Shown here in pieces: positions 46,720 through 62,000 of a stretch of 64,000 nt of DNA. Positions within the stretch are counted from its first letter, which is position 1, and each line of letters starts with the position of its first letter. The notes beneath the pieces were generated by a model, which ran no database searches, was not told the DNA's origin, and was given only the letters and a program-made list of their open reading frames with translations. The stretch comes from Amphiura filiformis. Taxonomy: Eukaryota > Echinodermata > Ophiuroidea > Amphilepidida > Amphiuridae. The stretch lies in the NCBI RefSeq assembly GCF_039555335.1, contig NC_092635.1, forward strand, positions 70,158,058 to 70,222,057, given 5' to 3'. Position numbers and translations under genes: made by a program.

Positions 46720-46925
46720 TTTAGTTTTTTTAAAATTCAATTCGATTCAAATTTACCTGCCACTAATCCCCACTAATCTTATAATTTAAAGTTCCATCTC
46801 GATTCTCAATTCAAAATGAATTTTTATTAAATTCTAATTCGATTCTCTCTCCCTATTTTTTTTATTGATTCGATTCAAATTCAATATTTTTTTCAAATCA
46901 TTTCGATTCAATTCCAATTGAATGC
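46720..46925. repeat. ATTCGATTCAAATT-rich low-complexity tract
   Basis: Repeated TTCGATTCAA/ATTCAAATT words on a T-rich background, partly self-complementary at GATTCAATTCCAATTGAATG. Confidence 0.55.
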
Positions 46926-47387
46926 ATCAAAATTAAGTCAATAAATAAAACAGGTCAAGGTGCGCACAGAAACGTTTATTAGTAAGTAAACACACAGAAC
47001 GCTTGTCAGTCCATGTCTATTGTTAACAAGACCCACTCGGTCACTTAATATTAGCTGAGACTAGGCACTGAAAACGATCGAATTCGGTGTTGAAATTAGC
47101 AAAATTTGTAGTTACACCTTTTCACTTCATAATTAATTTTCTCGGTCAAATGAAAAAAAACACCCAATAATTTTCATTTCTTCGGTACGGTAAATGTCAG
47201 AAAAAACTATCATGCTTGGTACTGAATACGTTTTTTAATCCCACTTAGGTGTGACTTTTTTTGGGGATCAATGTTCTTTATCAGCATAAAAGTTATCAGT
47301 AAAGTCAAACCCATGTCCAAAAGAAACTTATCATGTTTACAACGACATTCATTAATTCTAAAGACAAATTAATGTAGGCCTTTTGTA

Positions 47388-48410
47388 AGATGGGGTAAGT
47401 GGGACATTGGGGTAAGTGGGACACTTACTATACTAGATCTTCATTTGCAGCACTAAATCCACCAATACGATACCGAATGGTGACTTACCCCATTGCAAAT
47501 ATGTATATAATTTCACTGCTCAATATTGGAGTTTATTTGGTATTTGAGCTACGGGAGATGCTTGAGACCAACACTACCTTGATGTGGCGGCCAACTTTGA
47601 GGAATTATACTTATTTATTACCAAATATTTAAAAGTCTTTGCTGAGAATTAGGAGAAATAATATATTTCATTTACCATAAAAAATGCTTTTTACAAGCCT
47701 GATATAGCAGAAAATCATGATGAAATCATGCAATTTAGACCATTATGGCCTATTTAGTATGGTGTCCCACTTACCCCATCCACATGGGGTAGGTGGGACA
47801 GTGGTTCTTGGAATTAATTTTTGATACAAAAAAATAACAAAATTACTATAATGCCGTCAACAAGCTCAAAAACTAAATTAATACTGAAAACGCCTATTGA
47901 ATGACTTGATTATTGATTTTGTGGCTGAAAATCGCAAAACGTGGGTTTTTGGGGTGTTTTGTCACCAAAAACCAAGAAAAAGATCTGTCTCATATATTCA
48001 GATGAAATGATAATGATAGTATAGTATTGCTATTATTTTGGTATAATTATGTTAATAATGCCCACATGCTCCAATATAAATATGTATTGCTGTAAAATAT
48101 GTTCTTTTCGTGTAATCATATCATAAATATATGTGTCAAATATGTGTCAAATTTACCCCTACCCCTTATGTGTCCCACTTACCCCAAAGTGTTGGGGTAA
48201 GTGGGACAGTTGAGTCATTACATAATTGGCCCCGCCATTCTGTACTGAATTGCATGGAGTATCGCCCCAAAACTAACACCAGGTATTGTCCTAGGACTAT
48301 ACTTGAATTATAAAAATATAAGTCCAATCTTTATTCACTTACAAGTTACATGAGTTTTATATCCAATAATATCCTTAAGTGTCCCACTTATCCCATCTTA
48401 CCCTATTGCT
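47388..48410. mobile_element. Inverted-repeat element with GGGGTAAGTGGGACA ends
   Basis: TAAGATGGGGTAAGTGGGAC at the left and CCCACTTATCCCATCTTACC at the right. Further copies of TGTCCCACTTACCCCA and its inverse occur at about 47762-47802 and 48170-48210. About 1 kb, without coding sequence. Confidence 0.75.
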
Positions 48411-48556
48411 GCGATTTTGTATTATGTTTGATTGAGTTTTTGATAGGCCTATATAGACGTTGAAATGATAAGATCTATAAAGCTATTCTTGTCATAGGTG
48501 CTTGTGTAGGGGTGGCGCAATGTGAAAGTTATTTTTATTTATTTTTTTGTCCATCT

Positions 48557-49524
48557 TAAAGGATGATTTCGTGATCCTAGCATCCACTTTTTATGACATG
48601 TTTCAGTAGATATCCACGAAAAAAGCTTATTCCCAAAATTTCAGTTGATTAGCCGATTTTTCGTTTGCGAGTTATAGGCCTATGCATGATTAGGCCTATG
48701 TGTATTACACTGCTCCATATAGGCCACTGTTGTATAATTTCGTTCTGGTATACGGTACCAGAACGAAATTAAAAAGTTGACGATATTTTTGCTAAACATA
48801 TTAAGGGAACTGGAATGAGCGTTTGAGCGTTTCGACAGCATTTTTGTGGGACATGAGAGCACATCAGACCTATCGAATTGCATTCTGAATACGAAGAATG
48901 TCTTTCTGATATCAAATAATTTTCATTTTATGAAATTCACGATATAATACAAATTTTATGACAAATTATTAAAATTTGATATTTTTCACATTTTGTCGAA
49001 GTAAATTTTATAAATTTAATGATATAGTCTTAAAGTGTATGTGGCTGGGAGGAAAAGCCGACGATCAATTCAAAATTTTGACCTTTCATATTGAAGATAT
49101 GGATTTTTTCCCCAAAAAGACCTAACTTTTTTGTGTGTTTTGGGGAAAACAATCCATATCTTCAATACGAAAGGTCAAAATTTTCAATTGGCTTTTCATC
49201 CCACCTAAGTTTACTTCGAGTACTGTTAAATATCAAAAATATCAATTTTTAATGATTTGCCATAAAATGTGTATTACATTGTGAATTTCAAAAATCAAAA
49301 TTATTTGATATCAGAAGGCCATTCTTCGTATTCAGACTGCAATTCGATATGTCTGATGTGCTCTAATGTCCCACAATAAATACTCTCCAAACGTTCATAC
49401 CCGTTAATCTGCAAGAAATATTTGGTACATAAACATTATGTAGCCAGAGGTTTCCAGTGGTATAAAAATCTCAACTTTTTTTGAAAAAAGTGGGGGATGA
49501 GGCTGTAGATCACGAAATACCCTT
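48557..49524. mobile_element. MITE of the GGCATTTCGTGATCC family, split by a TTAA element
   Basis: AAGGATGATTTCGTGATCC to GATCACGAAATACCC. Inverted with respect to 21868-22212. Between the two halves lies the 48805-49403 element, at the point where the uninterrupted copy reads GCAGATTAATTC. Confidence 0.8.
48805..49403. mobile_element. TTAA-flanked foldback element, copy 2, intact
   Basis: Inverted ends near GGGAACTGGAATGAGCG and CGTTCATACCCG, TTAA at 48801-48804 and 49404-49407. Arms of about 290 bases meet around GACCTAACTTTTTTGTGTG. Same family as 15506-16923 and insertion-free. piggyBac-type target. Confidence 0.85.
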
Positions 49525-50019
49525 TTAAGGGCATATTGAATGAGGGTGTTACATTTCTGATAAACCCCAAGTATAAAACTCTGAACGCTTCAATTTGAAA
49601 CGGAATAAAAGTTTGGCGAGGATGGCAGCTTAAAATCAGCATAATTATGTGTGTCGGTTTTATGGAAATTAGCTCAGTATGCCTACGTTTACATGTTTTA
49701 AGGGGGGGAGCCACAATTTCGTCCCCATTTGTCAAAAAATTATTTTTTGTCCCATTTTTAGTCATTTTACACTTTATACTCTTTGCCCTCCCCCATTTTA
49801 TCCCTGAACAATTGACGCCCCATCCCGGGATCGTATGTCGGTTTCACTATTTATGGCAGCGATCGCACGTTATAAACGCAGGTCATGTGTTTGTGTCACA
49901 TGATCAATTTATAAAAAGTGAGCAAATTAAAGAACGGCCAGCATGTGATGTGAGCGGTAAATTTTGTTGACAATTCCAAGGATCAACAGTTCAATACGGG
50001 ACCAGATTTCAGCAGCAAA

Positions 50020-53000
50020 ATGGTGGGCGTTTACAAGGAGTGTTTTCTGATAGTGGTTTTGTCGCTACTGCTATTGAATACAGCTAAAGCACAATGTGGA
50101 TATGAGGTAAGCTTACCGGCCCAAGTCATAAATTCACTTAGTCTCAGGCTCAGCTCTTTTTGTTACCCCACTTTGCTTTGCTCCTCTTTGCTATGTTTTC
50201 ATTCAGTTGTATATAGTGCAACCAGTCAGTGAAACCATTTGTCCTCTGAATCCCATCATACTTACTGCGAGCTAAGTTCCGACTGATGCGATGAAGCAAT
50301 CCTTTAATCCTCACAAGCCAACTTTAAATTTGTATATTTCCATAGCCGTCAAGTGGGCGGCTGGCCATGGCCACCCCACTTTTTGAGAAATTTGTTTTTC
50401 TTTATATCTTTTAGTTTGGGCATATATTTGTAATTTGGCCGCCCCACATTTGTGATGGCCGCCACACATTTTCAACCTTACGGCCCTGTTTTCATTAATT
50501 GCATGTATGATGAGCAAAATTAAAACACTTTTACCTTGAGCCTTAATTTTGAATTAACTCATTTTTGATCACACTGAAACAGCCGTTGAGCTTGAATTAA
50601 AGCCATATATTGTATTCCCATTTGCAAAATCCTGGTTTTTTTTTCATGATTGCCATTCAAACCAACATACCCTGCAAAAATCAAGCCTTTAGGCTAATAA
50701 AAGTTATGCTGGTTTCATACTACCCTGCCGCTTGCCGCTGAGCGGCGTGGCGCACGCGCATTGCAGACAAACGGACACAATAAAGGCTTGTCATTGGTTG
50801 AAACGCCCTGCCGCTTGCCGCAGTGGCAAGCGGCAGGAAAGTATGCTGGAGGCTTTAGGTGCTGTAGTGTGGTCAAAATCCAAGATTTTGAATAAAGCGC
50901 AAGAACCGTCATTTTATTATTTATATATGATGGAAATATTAGTCAAACGCATACGCGATGTTCATAAGACAGTACATTGAATCACTCAAATGACTGAAGG
51001 GGAAGTGCATGCAGCCACATTGACCCCCATTTGACAGCTGCCTCTCAACGAACATATGTTTTGTTGTCCCCTAGACCCCCTTTTGAATAATTTTGAACAA
51101 ACTTTGGATAATTTCTCACTGAATTATGACCCATGATTTTCAGGGCCTAGATTTCGTGCCAGTTCGCGAGAATCAAAAACCATCCGAGTCGCTTCACTTA
51201 CTGTATGATTAAATGAAAGAAATTGATTCTCGCAACAAATGTTATGAGAATCATTACGAGAATCGATTCAGTGATTCTTGTCGAATCTGAGGCCCTGATT
51301 TTAAACTCTCTAGGTTCAAGAGGACAAGATGGGCGCGATACAACTGTACATAGGTTACCCATAAAATCCTGTAGAATGTAGAATGACCCCGTTTTTCTCA
51401 AGTACCGCAATGTTTTTCAAAAATGTGTGAATTTAGAAAACTTTGCTTTTTACATATATAACTGTTGGTTCTAATGTCATGACCCAAAATTGTCCAAGTC
51501 TCACCGATTGACCCCATTTTAGGTGCTTATCTCAGAAAGACCCTCCTTTTTTGGTGTACTAATATTTTTTTAACCAAAAGTTTTGAATTGGTGTTCATTT
51601 CCCCATACCAGAATTACTTTGTGCATCTTCTTTTTGACATTGTCCCTGTATAGTCCTTTTTAGAGCAGGTAAATTTGAAGAGTCAAACTCAAAGTGACTG
51701 TGTAGCTAGGGGGTGGTGGGGGGTGGGACTGTGAAAAATCTTTCCCCCCTCTTGTGGCCCCCTCTTGTGGTGTCTTTTGGGTCCATGTTCTTCATGATGT
51801 TGGCATGTTCTGATTTACATCAAAGATGTTAGGTTTTTAATCACTAAAATGGATATGAAATTATACAAATCAATCTCACAAGGAAAGCAGGCCCTCTCTG
51901 AATCAATGCTGTACTTTGATCAGCTTGTAATCAGCGGGAATCGTTAGGTTTTACCACTACCATACGCCGAAAAGTGACCAACGTTGAAAGTGATATATAT
52001 ATTTTGCGTGTCAAAGTATTACATGTATGACTTAACTTGTGATGCTTCTGGTGAGATGTCACAAGACAATCTCAAAATAAAACATATTGATATTAATCTG
52101 TGATGTTATAAGGCCCGCTGATTACGAGCTTATCAAAGTATAATAGAACCAGTTTAATGCTAGTTTCATTGTTGAAATAGTGGCATCCAACATTTTTCAA
52201 TAAAAACTGAATCTAGTACAATGACATCCAAAATTGAAGCTGTAAAGTGAAAATTTAGTCCTTGGGATGATGTAAAAAATTAAAAATGTTGACCTTTTTT
52301 AAAGATAAAAATAAATAATAAAGATAAAAATAATTTATTTTTAGGATCTTTGCTTTTATGTGCTTTGCAATGGAGAGGCTATTTGGTGGTTTGCGCCAAC
52401 AGCAGCTGAAAGGAGTATCCCATCATGCATTGCAGTATATCTGCATGCCCCATAGCAAATGTATACAAAAAATAAACACGAGCCGCTTAGATATTGAGAG
52501 CTATGGATAGTTTCACAATAGACCACTTGACATCACTGTTTATCAACAAAGGCGAGGGACTCGTCTATCGATATGCTCGAACGAGCCGCTACACTGTTTA
52601 ATGGCTTTCTTGTATTGTATGAAATGTGGCGGGCGATTTAAAATGCACATGCCCTTAGCAGACTACGATGCGTACGCACACTGCAGGGCAAAGAACAATG
52701 TAAATTGTCATAATGCGCGCGCATACTGCCGGGCAATGACGTCACATGGCAAGTGGTCTAATTTTTCGGTGCTTCATGTGTGTTGCATTCACCACTCCAA
52801 TTTTTTTTTAAATCTTTCGACAGCCATAGTGTTACTGTCTATGATTTATTAACAAATAATACAATACAAAAGATGGCTGATTTTATGATACAAAATTTTA
52901 AACACCAAAAAGGACAAAACGAAACGAAAACAAACAACACAAAAAAGAATGACACAGACAAAAGGACAAGTTTCCCATGTTATTTTCATCAGGTGCAGAA

Positions 53001-56000
53001 TGAAGAAAAAAAAATAGTTTAAAAAAGAGGAAATGCAAATAAAAAGTATTAAAAACAGATTGGCAGGCAAAGTCACCACTCCAATTTTGGTATAAAGGCA
53101 CACATTTCAATTGTTTAGTACAAGTGTGCCAACTTCTTTTTTCCAGGATTTGCAGACTTGAGGGTAAAAAGTCAAAATTGTGTATTTTGTGTCAAATAAG
53201 ATTAACCTGTGAAACCTGGTTGGCAGGGTCTTGCATTGAATGTCACCTTTGACAATGAAAGATTAGCTATCTGATTATGTAGGTTTCTGAATAATCAAAA
53301 TCCTGAACATTTGTTATTCAACGATTCTTACATGATTGTTGGCAGTAAGTCAATTCAGCACGTCATTGACTGAGACCAAATAGCAAGGATATTATTCAAT
53401 ATTTCATGGTCCAAAGGCAAAGCTGCAGCTGTGCACACCCCCTCCCGCAAACAAAATGCCAAACCGAATAAAAAGGTTCACTTTTTTTTGTAAAAAACAT
53501 TGAAAGTCAGTCCTTTCTTGAAGGAAAAGTTTAATATGATATTTGTGTACATCCATATCAAAACGATGCACTTGTCGGCTGCTACATGTGTCTCATTTCA
53601 GATAATAGCTAGGAACAAAATACCAGACTCATCTCAAGTGGAGGTCACTTCCAATCATCCCCAAGTCAGTCACATGGTTCAGGTATGCTCTCTGTATCCC
53701 TTATCCATGCGACTTAGGATGATTTGAAGTGACCTCCGCTTGGTATTTATTTCTAGCAATTATGTAGCATCTAGCAGCCGACAAGTGCATCGTTTTGATA
53801 TGGATGTACACATTTACTAACGCTTGGTACCGAAAATTTGCTTAAATATAACTGTTTCCCGTCACCGTTCATGTTATAGCGTAGAATAATTAAATGTTAA
53901 GATATTTGATTGGATGATATACTGTAAATTTTGAGAAATTTTATGTCATTTGATCAAATCATTAACAGAAATTTCAATTGGGATTTATAACAAGTCTAAT
54001 ATAATACTTAATAGCATAAAAGCTTTGTTGGTAATGCTTAATAGCTTTAGTAATGCTTAAAGGCTTTTTAATGCCTAATAGCTATTTTAATAGCTTTTGA
54101 ATAGTCGAGTCTTTTGGCAGCAAGTGCAGAATCATTTTGGTTTGTAGGACAATACAATACAATACAATACAATACAATACAATACAATACAATACAATAC
54201 AGATTTATATGACACCTGGAGGGAACTCGAGGTAGCAGCAAGTAACAGGGGCGGATCCAGGAATTTTCAATAGAGGGGGCGCCGAGCCACCGCCACACAA
54301 AGTCAGGCGCCGATCTGCAAAAAATAGAGGGGGCACGTGCCGGGTGTGCCCCCCCTCTAAATCCGCCCCTGAGTAAATCTTTGTCAGCAGGCCCACTTAC
54401 ATTTTGTATTAGGCCAATACTTTATACTGGTGAAAAAAAAAACAAACCTATGAACATTGAACAAGAAATAAAACTTAAAAAACAAAAATATTTGCCTTAA
54501 AATATTGAAGTAAACTACATATGGATGGTAAACTTGTAACTATGTAAAAATTAACACATTTAAATCACAACACTTCATTAAAATGCTCTTGACATGAGAT
54601 GAGTTTTTAACAGTTTCTTAAATGCAGCAGTTCAATTGGCAGTCCATACAGCAATTGGGTTATTCAACCCCTGTGGAAGATTTTAGAAGTATCTTCCACA
54701 GGGGAGTATGAATTTCAAATGGAATGAGCACATTAGGCAGCTTCATTTGAATTTCATACACCTCTGAGAAAGATTCAACCTGAACCTTCCACTGATGGAA
54801 CTGATAAAATTGCAATTTTGGGTTTTTACTGGAGGGTGGGGGGCAACATGGGGGGGCAAGAGTTCAGACTGCCCCCATGCCCCCCTTATCCATAAGCAGG
54901 GGAATCTGAGAAGGTATGTGCCCCCTCAGTGAAAAATCAAAATAAAGGCCCAATTGACGCCAATTCGTGGACCATTTTGACACTATAGTTGATCATTGCT
55001 TAAAACAAAAAGTGTACAGATGTCCAAAACAGAAGCCAAAGAGGGCACTTTATCAGTGTTCAAATATGCCTCAAAAAGTTACAGGCCAGCGGGCTTGACC
55101 TACCGCCAGCCGGGTAGGCAACTAGATGCTAGTCAGAAAAGTTACCGGCCAAGCCATACGCAGAGGGAAGGTATCTGGGCAAGGATTTGCCCCATGTATT
55201 TGAAAAATAAAATAAAACAAAGGCTGAATCAAAGCCATTTTGTGGACCATTTTTACACTATGATTGTTTTAATACGCGATGTGAATGTTCAATGCCCATC
55301 ACCATACGCGTAGATCACGGGGATGGGAGGATTTATCCCCCCCAATATTTTGCCAGGGGGGATGGTCCATACAATCATCCCCCCCATGTTGATGCCTGAT
55401 AATGGGTTTCTGCTAAATTAACCTCATATTTGCCCATTTTAGCCCCAAAAGTGCAAATTTTTCGCACGCATTTATTCTACTTTTACGCCATATTTCATCA
55501 GTTAGCTTTTTTTTTCCAACTACATCCCCCAATGTCAAAAAGAAATCTACGCCACTGCCCATCACAGTTTTTTTCACAGAAGTAATCTTTTATGCATGTA
55601 TTACTAATTTTTAGTGTTGTATGAACAGTGGTATGAACAGTGTATGAAAACAAAAGGTATGATATGCTATTCAGCATCGAAGTGGTTACGTAATTATCTT
55701 GGTTACCAGATCACGCTATTTTGATATGCCTTCGAGTGCCATACACTTTGTGTGGTGATCGTTTCGATCGTGGTTCAATACTCAAGAGCGTGATCCTGTT
55801 GACATAGTAACATTACGTAACTTCGATACTGAATTATTACTAGTACTCTGTTATTACTTTAAAAAAGTATCAGAATTAAATCAAAAATGTCTACCAACAT
55901 GGAGTACCTTTTAATGTAACCATGGTAACAAACCCAGTGTATAAATTTAAAAATAGAGTAGAAACTGAATAGAACATGGAATAATAGAACCATATGGAAA

Positions 56001-59000
56001 AGACCAATTATTGAAATTGGCATGAACGCACAAGTCATGCTTAGTGAACACAGGCTCAATCGATACCGTCAACAAAACTGTGTGTGTGTGTGTGTGTATG
56101 GCTCAGGACTGTATAGTCCATTGCTAAATGGGTGTAATGCGCTGGGATTGGAAGGTGCTTTCATTATTACTGGTGTTTAATTGTGAAATAAACACACAAG
56201 TTGGTCAGACATTTTTGACTTATTTAATGTTGCAAACTACCACCACAACATCACAAAAATGGCATTCTGGCTTCCATCTTTATAGACCATTTCATATCAA
56301 GATTAGAAAAGTTCGGAAAACCGTGCTATTTATTCAGTAAGCTATAGAGGGTCAAATTTTACACAAACTGGCAGACAAGAAATGTCATGAATTATGGTAC
56401 CCTTTTGTACGAAAATACAGCTTATTAAGCCAATGTGATGTGAACATGGGGTCATCGGTTTAAATATTTTCCTAGCATATTGAGCTAACACCTCAGCTAC
56501 TTGGTTTTTCACAATAAGATACTAATGAAAGAATTGATCAAAAGTTCGTAATTTTTCGTCAGTTAAATTTTTTTAGAGAACATTTGTTTTGATGCATCAT
56601 TTCTTCCACAAGTCAGTCTCTTCACAAGACATACCACCACACGGTTGATTGCACATTGAGTATCCTTGACAAAAGTACCTCTCTCATCCATAATTGACTG
56701 TCGAAAGTTCATCTTAGTTTATGATGCCTGTTACACATTGGAACTTTGCCACTGTACATGATGCTGAAGAGGTACTTTTATGCGCGTGCGCCGTGCGATA
56801 GGGGAAATTATTTTATGCTTCGGGTTTTATCGGAATGACTCATCAGTTTGAAAAGGTCTATTGGAAAAGGCCCCAATGATGTGAAAGCTTGGCAAATTTG
56901 ATTAATTATATAAATTTTTATTTTGACACACAACACATGTTTATCGCTATATTTTAACCATTTTGTATACACACCTTTGTCAGAGTGCCTTTATTCTGTA
57001 TTATATTGTGGTAATACAAAAATGGTAACGTTTATCAGTGATAGAATCTACACAGCCTTTCCAACGAAGCTTGCACATTTTTGAAAAGCAAAATGAGGAT
57101 CCGCGCAGATCCGTGATTAGGGTCTCATAACACTCATTTTACTAGAAGAAGGGGTGTGTTTTTAAGGATGATCCTTGCTTAGGGTAGTTTTTTAAAATTA
57201 CCCAATTAACGGACATTAATGGTGACATATTTATCACGTTATTCGGCACAAAAGAGTGGTTTCTGAGCAATTTTACTAGCCAGATTTTTTAAAAACCGGA
57301 GCCGACTTCAACAGCGCCAATTTTAAGCTTACCGATATCATCACAAACACTGAATGACACTCTACCAACACCAGTGTTCGAAATATGCCTCAAAAAGTTA
57401 CATGCCAGCCGGGGCTTGACCTTAAAAAGTTACCGACCAGCCGGGCCGGCAACTAGATGCCAGTCAGAAAAGTTACCGGCCAGGCCAAAAAGTTACAGAC
57501 CGACACACATAATGTCTATCCTTGTTTAGGGGTAAATTTCAAACCAATTCCTCGCTTAGGGTGTTTGTATTTGAGTAAAATCCTTGTTTAGGGTTAATTT
57601 GACATCCTAGCTTAGGGTCATTTTTGAAAGTCAATTCACACAGATTCTTACAACTTTTATACACGAAAGTGCCCCCCGGCCAATTTCAAGCCATGTTTTC
57701 ATAGGAGTCTAAGTGTGGAACAGATTGGAAAATCTTACTTCCCCAAAGGTTTCAATACAAGAAGGAGTAAATAAAAGGATTATCTACAATTATAACAAAA
57801 TAATTCAAGCTTTACTTACCTACCACTGGAAATGTCACCCTGTTATTCCACAAGCAGCTTCTCCGACATAACTGATGACAATATTAAAGCATATTAATAG
57901 AAAGCCATATACCCCATGTATAACTCAGTACACCAAGTACTTGGAAGCGTAATTACAGAGTAGCAAAAGCCATACAACTGATGATGAAAACAAACACAAC
58001 CTCGCATATCAATGGATGAAACCATCCATGCACCACACCAGGCTCTATACATATACCATATCAGATATTTTTTCTTTGCCTTGTAAGTTGTATTATGTTG
58101 TTCTCTAATTGAATCGCACAAATTAAAGGTGGTGATATGTATAGGTTCGACCCTGAACTAGTACATTCTGAGTATTCTACGTGGTCAGTGTTATTGTTTA
58201 CATGCACAATCTACGTCATTGACATGCATCGAGATGGAGCCCGGCATCATCAAGTATGCGTGAGAAAGAGTGTGCATAGCATGCGCAGTGAATCTAACAG
58301 CTGATTGAACTTGTACCATGTGAACCGTATGCATAGCATATTATAACTTAGTGATATTATTTTAAGTCTGGCCTTAACTGTTCACTCTCCACCCTGCTGT
58401 GAATAAAGTAAAAGGCTAAATTGCGCACACCTAGCCTTTATCTTCCATTTGTTTAATATCCTTTGTCTATTTCACTGTGGTCTATTTTGAACCGTATTTC
58501 ATGCATGAAGGGCTCATTTTTGACCAGCCTTGGACTTTGATAATGAAGTATTATATTGTTTGTTTTTAAATTGAAGAAAAAATTTCATTGCAATTTGCAT
58601 TGTTTAAAATAATTATATCAAAGGTTATTTGCATTCTTTAATTAATATTTTACCTTGTGAAAATAGAGACCCATAGTATTTTCTTTCAATGTTTATATCT
58701 ATGTGTAGGTCGCTCTGGGAATTGATAAAAAATTTGTTTTAACATAATTTCTCACTAGTGAAATGTGTTATCAAGTATAGGTAACATGAACTGACCAAAT
58801 ACATGTGAAAAACATACTCCCTCTATGGAAGATATTATCAAAATCTTCCACAGAGGTAATGTTGATTTCAACTGGAAGAGCCTATTGCATGGCAAAATGA
58901 TCACAACTGCTCCAAATTATTCATTGAAACTCGGGGGGGCACTCAAGTATGATAGTGTACACATGCATGACCAAATTGTTTTGAAACACCCCCTAAACAA

Positions 59001-62000
59001 GTTTTATCCTACCAGCAAATTTAGCCCCTTAATAAGGTAATTTGATATAGAATTTACCCCCTAATGAATGTTTGGCTAGAAATTTTTTTTTTTAAATGTA
59101 CCCTTTTTGGACTCGTAATTACAAAAAATTTGAAAAGGTATCCTAAACAAGTTGTTCAGTCTCAGAAAGCTACCCGTATTCTTGAAAATCAGTGTTTTTT
59201 AGACCCTAAATGTGCCACATGCATAACTTGCCTTGCCTAAAAAACACCCCTTTATACTTGTTTTTTTTGTGTCACACATGCATATAGACCACTTATGTGA
59301 GTGCCCCCGGGCATTGAAAATACAAAAATAAAATTATACAAGAAAGCACCTGCAACCTGTGTCAATTTATGAAAATATTCCTAACAAGAGCAAAATAATT
59401 AATTTTATTCAGCTTCAAACATATACATGTATGGAAATTCAATAATTGTTTCTTTGCGTCATTTAGGACTTACATGTAATATATATTTTTCAATTCTTTA
59501 TTGATGATAAACTGATGAGAACACCTGCATTAGATGGATGGGCCTGACGTCAATGCAGCAATCTGTTGCTATATATAATCAATCAATGCTGATCATTTCA
59601 AATCACTGGATTTTAATTAAATTGGTTAAAAATAACATGTCATAGCAGATTTTGAGAAAATATAGGAGGGAGAGGCAGTGAAAAATTTAAAGATGATACT
59701 CCCTGAAAATCAAGAATTGAAAATGTCAATTGTTTTTGCGATTGAAGTAATTGGCAATCTTTAAAAAGATTGCTTAATTTTGCTTTTAGACAGAAAACCA
59801 ATAATTGGATACCATATCACTGGAACGACGTCAACACGTTGATACTTCAAGTTGCATTGAATCATTCTATTGTGAAGTACAATTAATCAGTTAGTAAAAA
59901 CCAAACTTTGGAAATTTCAATCCAAAAGTTTGATATTTTAAGCGTTTATTAATAATTATTTGAATTATTTACCCCATCTAAGGTGATAAATTATTGTTTC
60001 AGTTATGAAATATTTCAATCTCACAGACTGAGAATTCCTACCATTATAAAAGTTAATATTTTCAATATAAAAATAACATGTCATAGCAGATTTTGAGGAA
60101 AAAAGGAGGGAGAGGCAGTGAAAAATTTAAAGATGATACTCCCAGAAAATCTGATTGAAGTAATTTCCAATCTCAAATATTGCTTTTAAACAGAAAACCA
60201 ATAATTGGATACCATATCACTGGAACGATGTCAACATGTTCAGTTGATACATTAAAGGCCCATTCAGTGATCTCAGCGCAAGTACAGTGTGAAAAAATTG
60301 AGTCAGTGAAGGATAAGTCATTCAAAGTGTCATTTGGTATTTTTTAAATGACAAATTTGGCAAACAACAAAGAAAGCAGCAGTATTGATGAAGTTGAAGC
60401 CCCATTCAAATACATGCAGCTAATTTATAGACTGTCGGAAATATACAAGGCTTTCGGCTTAACCACGAGCAGGATATGTTAGCACATCTATGACAATGAC
60501 AAAGGTACCAAAATCTGAATTTTGATGATTTTTACGATCATCCGGATGAGCAAATCATTGAATGGGCCTTAAGTAGGAGCATCGGATAATAGGCCCATGC
60601 AGGAAAATAGCCACTATTTCAAATCAGAATTATGTATCCATTTCAAATATATAACCAATTGAAGATAAGTCTTTACTCCACTGATTTTTAATGTTTCATG
60701 AAAATTTAAACAATTCTTATGTTTTTCTTTATTTTTTGAAAATTCCCTAATTTTTTCTACAAATAATTATTGCTAGCCAAGAGGGAATGTGATATGGTTT
60801 CCATAGTTTGTGGGGTGGTTAATAAGCCTAATATCTAAATTCTCTCGCCAGATTTTTTTAATAAAGTGTTTATTTTTTGAGAAAAATCATTTTTCTATTT
60901 TTAAATTAGGGAAATCTAGAAACACCCATAACTTAAAATAGAAACACTTTATTAAAAAAAGCTGGCGAGAAAAGTTTCTAAATTTAATAACCTTTCATAT
61001 GACACCTTGTTTGTTAAAATTGGCCCTATGGTTAGCTCAGACAATAATTATGAAATTGGGTCATTCAGTGTTTCTAGATCAAATCAAGAAAATTTGAGCA
61101 AGTACTAACATTACCTTCAAATATCCCTTATATTACTGACCAATATATTGGAAAAAAGTCACTAATATTATTTGATAACATTTTTGTAACAAAAAGATCC
61201 AAAAAGCAGTTCTATAAATGGGATAGAAAGGAGAAAAAATAATATTTAAACATAGTATCCATTTTCAAACTTTTACCAATTTTAGTGAACGAGGCTTAGT
61301 GTCAAAACCACGTTATGTACAAAGTCAATGGGGTTTTCTAATGATAAAAAATGGCATAACTCAAAAACGCTTTGTTGGCAAAAATTAAAACTTGGCAGGC
61401 AAGTTTATCTCACCCAACTACACATCCTGTATCATTTTAAACCAAATCTGTGCATGACACCGTAGCCGATGTTTCTACCTTAAGTTGCATGTTGAATCAT
61501 TCTTATTGTGAAGTACAATCAATCTTTAGTAAAAACCAAACTTTTAGATTGGAAATTTCAATCTGAAAAATTGATGTTTAAGGTTAGCAACTATTTTAAA
61601 CTGTTGCAATGTGATAGTTCACAGCATCTTGCCAATAGTAGTGAGCTTTGGCAAAAATTGCATTGATCATTTCATAACGAGTGTATAGAAGAATTCAAAT
61701 ATCACAGATATACTTTTGTAGGTCCTGTGGTTATGTTGTAAAGAGGGCTGAAACAACAACACTTTTGTAAAACGTACATAAACTCATTCACAACAATAAA
61801 TTAAGTTTTCAAAGTATATGATTTGTAGAATGAACTTTTGCAAAACATCAAGGTGTTATTTTTCAGTTATATATTGATTTAGATAATGAAATTCAATTTT
61901 TTTTTTTGCTGCTTCGACCAACAATACCTTATTTACCCTTAAGTCTTTATCATTTTTAAAATATTTGAATTATTCTCCCCATCTGAGGTGACAAATTATT

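Noticed and set aside
52601-52852. Cys/His-containing open frame (MKCGGRF...)
   Set aside because: Falls within a MITE (52517-52760); Cys spacing fits no zinc-finger pattern.
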